From positions 1 through 8,786 of the forward strand of contig CADEGS010000184.1 of NCBI GenBank assembly GCA_902826945.1: a stretch of DNA of 8,786 bases, written 5' to 3'. Positions 1 through 5,164 of this stretch are shown piece after piece. The notes under the pieces were generated by a model. That model did not search any database. It was not told the DNA's origin and saw nothing but the letters and a program-made list of their open reading frames with translations. Numbering within the stretch: the stretch's first letter is position 1; every line of letters begins with the position of its first letter. Source of the DNA: an uncultured bacterium (GTDB lineage: Bacteria; Planctomycetota; UBA1135; GCA-002686595). Both the position numbers and the translations under genes were made by a program.

Positions 1-459
1 CCGCGCGTGCTCGAGTTCAACTGCCGCTTCGGCGACCCCGAGACGCAGGCGATCGTGCGCCGCATGCCCGACGACCTGCTGCCGATCCTGCTCGCGGCGG
101 CCGAGGGGCGCCTGGAGGAGATCGAGCCGCCGCGCTGGGACCGGCGCACGTGCGTGGGCGTCGTGGGCGCGGCGGAGGGCTACCCGGGCTCCTACCGCAA
201 GGGCGACGTGATCAGCGGCCTCGAGGAGGCCGACGCGCAGGACGAGGTGGTCGTGTTCCACGCCGGCACGCGCCGCGACGGGCGCAGCGTGCTCACGAAC
301 GGCGGGCGCGTGCTGTGCGTCACCGCGCTCGGCGACGACGTGCGCCAGGCGCGCGAGCGCGCCTACGCCGGCTTCGACGCCCTGCAGTGGAGCGGCCGCT
401 TCTGCCGGCGCGACATCGGCCTGCCGCGCCCGCGCCGCCCCGGCGTTGAAGAGCGCTAG
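1..459 (+). CDS. purD: Phosphoribosylamine-glycine ligase (GARS), C-terminal part
   Basis: PurD joins glycine to phosphoribosylamine using ATP, giving glycinamide ribonucleotide in cytoplasmic de novo purine synthesis. The frame is open from base 1 and its start lies upstream of the window, so only the last 152 residues are seen; the family is usually about 420-430 residues. The segment opens with the ATP-grasp motif EFNCRFGDPETQ, whose Glu and Asn normally bind metal at the active site. The PurD C-terminal domain follows, with the conserved stretches KGDVI, VFHAGT, TNGGRVLCVTALG, ARERAYAGF and the terminal RRDIG. It ends in TAG. The next gene's reading frame starts inside its last codons. 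The 5' truncation is a window-edge effect and I see no frameshift. The other purine genes here, purL and purQ, are on the opposite strand. The assignment is secure. Confidence 0.96.
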   Translation, partial: PRVLEFNCRFGDPETQAIVRRMPDDLLPILLAAAEGRLEEIEPPRWDRRTCVGVVGAAEGYPGSYRKGDVISGLEEADAQDEVVVFHAGTRRDGRSVLTNGGRVLCVTALGDDVRQARERAYAGFDALQWSGRFCRRDIGLPRPRRPGVEER

Positions 460-1243
460 CGCGGCCGCGCGGAACGACTCCAGAGCGGGTGCGCGGCCCG
501 CCACGGTCTCCGTGGTCGTGCCGACCTGGAACGAGGAGCGGCACCTGCCGCGGCTGCTCGCCTCGCTCGGCCTGGGCGCGGACGGCGCTCGCGCGGGAGC
601 CGACCGGGCACCCGACGAGGTGGTCGTCGCGGATGGCGGCAGCGACGACGCGACCGCCGCGCTGGCGCGCGCGTGCGGCGCGCGCGTCGTCACCAGCGCG
701 CTCGGGCGCGGCACGCAGCTCGCCGCCGGCGCGCGCGCCGCGCGCGGCGAGCTCCTGTGGTTCCTGCACGCCGACATGCGCGTGCGGCCGGGCTCGCTCG
801 AGGCGCTGCTCGGCGCGTTCGAGGACGCGCGTCTGGTCGCGTGCGGCGTGCACCAGACGATCGACGCGCGCGGGCTCGTCTACCGCTCGCTCGAGCGCGT
901 CGCGGACCTGCGCGTGCGCCTCGGGCGCGTGTACGGCGACTCGGCCCTGGCGGTGCGGCGCGCGGAGTACGAGGCCGCCGGCGGCTTCCGCGCCGTGCCG
1001 CTCTTCGAGGACCTCGACCTCGCGCGGCGCCTGCGCCGCCGCGGACGCGTGCGGCTCGTCGCCGGCGCGGCGGTGCACGTGTCGGCGCGGCGCTGGCGCG
1101 CGGAGGGGGTGCTGCGGCGCACGCTCGCGAACCAGGTCCTGACCGCGGCCTGGGCGCTGGGGGTCGCCCCCGAGCGACTGGCCCGCTACTATCGGCCTGC
1201 GAGCGGGCATGGCGCGCCGCCCGCGCCCGACGACCCCTCGTGA
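446..1243 (+). CDS. Family 2 glycosyltransferase, TIGR04283-like
   Basis: A cytoplasmic GT-A fold glycosyltransferase of 265 residues. Residues 21-43 form the first Rossmann strand and helix (VVPTWNEERHLPRLLASL). DGGS at 63-66 is the nucleotide-binding turn. HAD at 108-110 takes the DxD-like metal position, and FEDLDLARRLRR (187-198) carries the likely catalytic Glu-Asp. GRGTQLAAGA (88-97), the HVSARRW segment (211-217) and the C-terminal LGV-P-L-YY pattern match my memory of TIGR04283 (rSAM/selenodomain-associated transferase 2, also linked to arsenosugar synthesis). None of the usual partner genes is in view. The best start is TTG at 446, overlapping purD by 14 bases, because the next in-frame candidate (GTG, 512) lies inside the first beta strand. 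No Shine-Dalgarno is seen. There are no membrane segments. Donor and acceptor are unknown; a general envelope glycan role is the alternative. Confidence 0.85.
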   Translation: MKSASAAARNDSRAGARPATVSVVVPTWNEERHLPRLLASLGLGADGARAGADRAPDEVVVADGGSDDATAALARACGARVVTSALGRGTQLAAGARAARGELLWFLHADMRVRPGSLEALLGAFEDARLVACGVHQTIDARGLVYRSLERVADLRVRLGRVYGDSALAVRRAEYEAAGGFRAVPLFEDLDLARRLRRRGRVRLVAGAAVHVSARRWRAEGVLRRTLANQVLTAAWALGVAPERLARYYRPASGHGAPPAPDDPS

Positions 1244-1722
1244 AGCACGCCGCGATCCGCAAGGCCTTCGAGCGCTTCCTGCGCGAGCGCTCGCTCAAGA
1301 TGACGGATCAGCGCCAGCGGATCTTCGAGCGCGCCTTCGCCACGCACGAGCACTTCTCCGCCGAGACCTTGTTCCAATGGCTGCGCGAGGAGCAAGGGCC
1401 GGCCGTGTCGCGCGCGACGGTCTATCGCACGCTCGGGCTGCTGGTCGAGGGCGGCTTCCTGCAGACGCTCGACACCGGCGGCGGCGAGCTCGTCTACGAG
1501 CACGTCCTCGGGCACCGCCACCACGACCACCTGGTGTGCGTGGACTGCGGGCGCATCGAGGAGTTCGTCGACGAGCGCATCGAGGAGCTGCAGCGCGAGG
1601 CCTGCGCGCGCAAGGGCTTCCGCCTGCTCGACCACGACCTGCGCCTGTTCGGCACGTGCCCCGCGTGCAGCCGCAAGCGGGAGACGGCCAGCGATGCGCC
1701 GGCGGACGGCGTGCGCGCCTGA
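1240..1722 (+). CDS. fur: Fur-family ferric uptake (metal-responsive) regulator
   Basis: A 160-residue metal-dependent transcriptional repressor of normal Fur length. The winged-helix domain covers about residues 5-83, with recognition helix SRATVYRTL at 58-66. The dimerization and metal domain has HRHHDHLVC (92-100), CVDCGRIEEF (100-109) and a second cysteine pair at Cys140 and Cys143. Cys100/Cys103 and Cys140/Cys143 would make a structural Zn site, and His94, His95 and His97 belong to the regulatory metal site. The HHDHL-C-DCG-EEF wording is closest to true Fur, but Zur or PerR specificity cannot be excluded from sequence alone. The start is GTG at 1240, overlapping the glycosyltransferase TGA as GTGA, which implies coupled translation. 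No separate promoter or Fur box is recognisable. Fur genes are often monocistronic, so its place inside an envelope-gene cluster is unusual. Confidence 0.9.
   Translation: MKHAAIRKAFERFLRERSLKMTDQRQRIFERAFATHEHFSAETLFQWLREEQGPAVSRATVYRTLGLLVEGGFLQTLDTGGGELVYEHVLGHRHHDHLVCVDCGRIEEFVDERIEELQREACARKGFRLLDHDLRLFGTCPACSRKRETASDAPADGVRA
1679..1684 (+). promoter_or_regulatory. Shine-Dalgarno for the sulfatase-like gene
   Basis: GGGAGA (core GGAG at 1680-1683) ends 10 bases before the ATG at 1694 and lies within the end of the fur gene. It is one of the few clear ribosome binding sites in the window. It favours ATG 1694 over the downstream in-frame GTG at 1751. Confidence 0.55.
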
Positions 1723-3907
1723 GGGCGGGCCGGCGGCGCGCGCGCGGCGCGTGGCGTGGCCGCTGGCCGCGCTCGTCGCGGCCGCGTGCGGCGACGCGCC
1801 CGAGCCCGGGCCCGCCGTGCTGCGCATGGCGGCAGAGGACCCGCGCTGGAGCGTCGAGCGCTCCGGCGTGCGCGGCGCGGCCGGCCCCGCGCCGCTCGCG
1901 CTCGCGGGCGGCCTCTCCGCGAGCGTGACGCGCGACGTCGCCGGCGCGCTGTGGATCGAGATGGACCTGCCGCGCGAGCTGTGGTTCCCCGACCTGCCGC
2001 CGGGGACCTGGGCCTGCCAGCCGCCGGTGGGCGGCATCGGCCGGCGCATCGGCCGCGGCGTGACGCACCGGCTGACGCTGCGCGGGCGCGCGCTGCGCGA
2101 CTTCCTGTCGCTCCCCGCCGCGCGCGCGCTGCCGCCGCCGGGGACCTTCCACGTCACCGGCAACCGCGTGACGGTGTTCCAGCCCGAGGGCAGCCCGGCG
2201 CCCGAGGACGTGCGCCTGGCGCTGCGCGAGCGGCACGCGCAGAAGGACGCGCTCGGCGACCGGCGCGTCAGCGGCCGGCGCTTCAGCGGCGAGGGCTTCT
2301 CGCTGTGGCCGGGCGAGACGCTCGTCTGGCGCGGCCCGCTGCCGGCGCGCGCGGCGCTCTCCTTCTCCTTCTGCGCCGAGCCGGCGGTGGCCGGCACGGC
2401 GGGGGGGACGGTCGGCTTCCGCGTCTTGCTCGACGAGCGCGAGCTGGCGGGGGGCACGCTCGACGTGGTCGTGGGCGGCGCGACGCGCGCGGTGCGCGTC
2501 GAGCTGCCGCCGGGGCGCGCGCGCGAGGGCACCTTGCGCTTCGAGGTCGAGGGACCGTTCGCCTACACCTCGGTCCTGGCGCCGCTCGTGCTCGACCTCG
2601 AGCGCCTGGCCGCCGCGGAGCGGCCGCCGGACGTGGTCGTGTTCCTGGCCGACACGCTGCGCGCCGACGCGCTCGGCCCGTGGGGGGGCGATCCGCGCCT
2701 CGCGCCGGAGGTCGAGCGCTTCGCCGCGCGCGCGCGCGTGTTCGAGAACGCCTGGTCCACGGCGACCTACACGCTGCCCGCGCACGCCTCGATGTTCACC
2801 GGGCGCTACCCGCGCGAGCTCGGCGTGGCGGGGCTGGCGCGCGCGATCCCGCCCGTGCCGACGATCGCGGGCCTGCTCGCGCGGCGCGGCTACCGCTGCG
2901 GGGCGATCACCGACGCGGGGATGGTCTCCAAGGTCTACGCCCTCGACCAGGGCTTCCAGTGGTTCGACGAGCGCAGCGAGGGGCTCGACTCGACGCTGGC
3001 GCGGGCGCGCGCCTTCCTCGACCAGGACCCCGAGCTGCCCGTCTTCCTGTTCGTGCAGACCTATCGCGCCCACGAGCCCTACCACGTCAGCGACGCGACG
3101 CGCGCGGCGCTGGGCGAGACGCTGGGGCTCGACTTCGAGGAGACCAGCGAGGAGCTCCTGGCCGCGATCGGCGGGACCTCCACGGAGCTGGGCGAGGACA
3201 CGCCCGAGGCGCGCGCCGCGCTGGCGCGCCTGCGCGCGCTCTACCTGGGCGGCGTGGCGGACCTCGACGCCGCCTTCGGGCGCTTCGTGGACGACCTGGA
3301 CGCGCGCGGCCTGCTCGAGCGCGGCGTGCTCGTGCTCGCCAGCGACCACGGCGAGGCCTTCGGCGAGCGCGGCACGATCGCGCACCGCGGGCCCGTGCTG
3401 GAGGCGCAGACGCGCGTGCCGCTGGCGCTCGCCGGCCGCGGGATCGAGCCCGGGCGCGTGCGCGAGGCGGCCTCGCTCCTGGACCTCGCGCCGACGATCG
3501 CCGAGCTGGCCGGCGCGCCCGCCGACCCGGCCTGGAGCGGGGCGTCCCTGCTGCATCCGCTCGGGGCGCGCGCGCTCTACGCCTTCCAGTGCCAGGAGCA
3601 GGCCGAGGGCTCCACGCTGGCGGCGATCGAGTGGCCTTACAAGGTGATCGCGCGCGAGGATCCGGCGGCGCTCTCGGCGGGCGCGGTGGAGCTCGCCTTC
3701 GACCTCGCGGCCGACCCGGACGAGCGCGACGACCGCGCGGGCGACGCCGACTGGCCGCGCGCGCTGCTCTTGCGCCACGCGGAGCGCCTGGCGCGGCTGC
3801 TCGTGCCCGCCGTCGATGCGCCGCGCGCGGAGCCCGACGCGCTCGAGCTCGACGCCCTGCGCGCGCTCGGCTACGCGGGCGAGGCGCCGGTCGCCGGGAG
3901 CCGCTGA
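1694..3907 (+). CDS. Sulfatase-superfamily (alkaline phosphatase-like) lipoprotein
   Basis: A 737-residue exported hydrolase or transferase. The N-terminus is Arg-rich, followed by a hydrophobic stretch and a lipobox-like LVAAAC with Cys32, suggesting lipid anchoring. Residues of about 40-305 are a beta-rich region I cannot assign; 213-305 resembles the beta-sandwich often placed before this enzyme type. The catalytic domain starts near 311: metal ligands in DTLRAD (Asp320), nucleophile motif YTLPAHASMFTG with Thr360, SDHGEAFGERG (Asp551, His552) and His564. The end has LLDLAPTIAEL and the LRALGYAGE tail common in these proteins. Thr replaces the Cys or Ser that formylglycine-type sulfatases need, and His364 replaces the usual Arg. 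A phosphatase or phospho-group transferase role is therefore as likely as sulfate ester cleavage. The start is ATG 1694, overlapping fur by 29 bases, with GGAG upstream. Confidence 0.85.
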   Translation: MRRRTACAPEGGPAARARRVAWPLAALVAAACGDAPEPGPAVLRMAAEDPRWSVERSGVRGAAGPAPLALAGGLSASVTRDVAGALWIEMDLPRELWFPDLPPGTWACQPPVGGIGRRIGRGVTHRLTLRGRALRDFLSLPAARALPPPGTFHVTGNRVTVFQPEGSPAPEDVRLALRERHAQKDALGDRRVSGRRFSGEGFSLWPGETLVWRGPLPARAALSFSFCAEPAVAGTAGGTVGFRVLLDERELAGGTLDVVVGGATRAVRVELPPGRAREGTLRFEVEGPFAYTSVLAPLVLDLERLAAAERPPDVVVFLADTLRADALGPWGGDPRLAPEVERFAARARVFENAWSTATYTLPAHASMFTGRYPRELGVAGLARAIPPVPTIAGLLARRGYRCGAITDAGMVSKVYALDQGFQWFDERSEGLDSTLARARAFLDQDPELPVFLFVQTYRAHEPYHVSDATRAALGETLGLDFEETSEELLAAIGGTSTELGEDTPEARAALARLRALYLGGVADLDAAFGRFVDDLDARGLLERGVLVLASDHGEAFGERGTIAHRGPVLEAQTRVPLALAGRGIEPGRVREAASLLDLAPTIAELAGAPADPAWSGASLLHPLGARALYAFQCQEQAEGSTLAAIEWPYKVIAREDPAALSAGAVELAFDLAADPDERDDRAGDADWPRALLLRHAERLARLLVPAVDAPRAEPDALELDALRALGYAGEAPVAGSR

Positions 3908-3917
3908 CGCGCCGTGC

Positions 3918-4325
3918 TCAGCCGCGCAAGCGGCGCAGGATCTCGTCCAGCACCATGCGCGCGGTCGCGCCGTCCTTGCGCAGCGGGCGCTCGGCCTCGA
4001 CGCGCACGTCGGTGCGCTCGATGTCGTAGGCCTCGACGGTGACCGTCACGTCGGCGCCGTCCACCGTGCAGCGCGCGCTGCGCGGCGCGCTCTGTGTCGT
4101 GACCTCGGCGCCGGGATCGACCAGGATGCCGAGCGTCTCGGTCGCGACGCGGAACACGCGCTCGACGTCGTCCTTGACCTGCGCCGTGTGGACCTCGCCC
4201 GGCAGCACCTTCTGGCTGACGACGTAGCCCACGCCCGCCGCGGCGGCGACGATGCAGCCGGAGGCGAGGGCCAGAGCGGCGAGCGCGGCGAGGAGCGGGA
4301 GCGGGGAGCGGCGGGCGTGCGGCAT
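3918..4325 (-). CDS. Small DUF3568-like lipoprotein
   Basis: A 135-residue predicted lipoprotein. The signal peptide has MPHARR, a Leu/Ala-rich core, and a clear lipobox LASGC with Cys24, so the mature protein is about 112 residues on a membrane surface. After the Cys comes an Ala/Gly/Val-rich stretch (IVAAAAGVGYVVSQKVLPGE) and then an alpha/beta region: a helix with the VERVFRVATETLGILV pattern (54-69) and strands such as ADVTVTVEAYD (91-101) and TDVRVEAE (105-112), closed by a C-terminal helix. This order and length recall DUF3568, whose function is not established. It lies 23 bases after the purQ stop on the same strand, so it is probably the last gene of the purL-purQ unit, with no clear Shine-Dalgarno. 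Its stop converges on the sulfatase-like gene 10 bases away. A link to purine synthesis is not implied. Confidence 0.8.
   Translation of the reverse strand: MPHARRSPLPLLAALAALALASGCIVAAAAGVGYVVSQKVLPGEVHTAQVKDDVERVFRVATETLGILVDPGAEVTTQSAPRSARCTVDGADVTVTVEAYDIERTDVRVEAERPLRKDGATARMVLDEILRRLRG
3921..3934. other. Short hairpin at the convergent gene ends
   Basis: GCCGC-GCAA-GCGGC is a perfect 5-bp stem with a GNRA-type loop when read on the plus strand. It begins 14 bases after the sulfatase-like stop and lies in the last codons of the lipoprotein gene. There is no T-tract on either side, so it is at best a weak structure that could slow or protect mRNA ends, and chance is quite possible in DNA this GC-rich. 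Confidence 0.2.
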
Positions 4326-4348
4326 GGCGGGCGCGGGGGGCTCGGCGG

Positions 4349-5164
4349 TCAGCGGGCGTGCCGGGCGCCGGCCAGCGCGGGAGCGTGGCCCGCGGCGGCC
4401 GCCACCAGGCGGCGGTAGAACGAGAGGCCTTCGCCCTCGGCGCGCGCGGGGAGGCGCGTCCAGAGCGGGTGGTTCCAGGGGGAGAGGTTGCGCTCGGGGT
4501 GCGGCATCAGGCCGAGCACGCGTCCGCTCGGGTCGCACAGGCCGGCGACGTCGTCCAGCGAGCCGTTCGGGTTCGCCGGGTAGCCCGGCTCGGGCTCGCC
4601 CGCGGGCCCGCAGTAGCGCAGCACGACCTGGCGGCCGCGCTCGAGCTCGGCGCGCGTCGCCGCGTCGCGCGCGACGAAGCGTCCCTCGCCGTGCGCCACC
4701 GGCGCGGGCAGGAGCTCGCCGGCGGAGAGCCACGCGCACGCGCCGGGCTCGGCGCGCATCGTGATCCAGCGGCACTCGAAGCGCCCCGAGTCGTTGTCGG
4801 CCAGCGCGATCGTGCGCTCGTGCGGCTCGCGGTCGGGCTGGAACAGGCCGAGCTCGACCAGGATCTGGAAGCCGTTGCACACGCCGAGCACGTGGCCGCC
4901 GCCCTCGACGAAGCGCCGCAGCCGCTCGCCCAGGCGGCGCCCGAGCTCCAGGCCGAAGATGCGCCCGGCCGCGACGTAGTCGCCGTAGCTGAAGCCGCCC
5001 GGGACGGTCAAGAGGTGCGCGCGGCCCAGGCGCGCGGGCTCCGCGGCGAGCGCGTTCAGGTGCACGAGCTCGACCTCGGCGCCGCCCAGCTCCAGCGCGC
5101 GCACGGTCTCGGCGTCGCAGTTGGTGCCCGCCGAGCGCACCACGATCGCGCGCGGGCGGCTCAT
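4349..5164 (-). CDS. purQ: FGAM synthase glutaminase subunit PurQ
   Basis: PurQ hydrolyses glutamine and supplies ammonia to PurL for conversion of FGAR to FGAM, the fourth step of purine synthesis. The 271-residue protein is a class I glutamine amidotransferase. It has AIVVRSAGTNCDAET at the N-terminus and PGGFSYGDYVAAG (55-67). The nucleophile elbow is GVCNGFQIL with Cys96, and the catalytic His222 and Glu224 are in MPHPERN. HGEGRF (158-163) and PNGSLDDVAGLCD (199-211) are also typical of PurQ. The length is slightly above the common 220-260. The start is ATG 5164, overlapping the purL stop as ATGA, with a strong AGGGAGG 9 bases upstream. Both signals point to coupled translation and matched stoichiometry with PurL. 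The assignment is secure. Confidence 0.97.
   Translation of the reverse strand: MSRPRAIVVRSAGTNCDAETVRALELGGAEVELVHLNALAAEPARLGRAHLLTVPGGFSYGDYVAAGRIFGLELGRRLGERLRRFVEGGGHVLGVCNGFQILVELGLFQPDREPHERTIALADNDSGRFECRWITMRAEPGACAWLSAGELLPAPVAHGEGRFVARDAATRAELERGRQVVLRYCGPAGEPEPGYPANPNGSLDDVAGLCDPSGRVLGLMPHPERNLSPWNHPLWTRLPARAEGEGLSFYRRLVAAAAGHAPALAGARHAR

Noticed and set aside
1..459. purD as a truncated pseudogene
   Set aside because: The frame is open at the window edge and conserved to its natural C-terminus; the missing part is simply outside the window.
1295..3778. Very long minus-strand open frame (827 codons) opposite fur and the sulfatase-like gene
   Set aside because: It encodes low-complexity Arg/Ala/Gly-rich sequence with no recognisable motif. 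It is a shadow of very GC-rich coding DNA, where stop codons are rare, and the plus-strand genes are clearly real.
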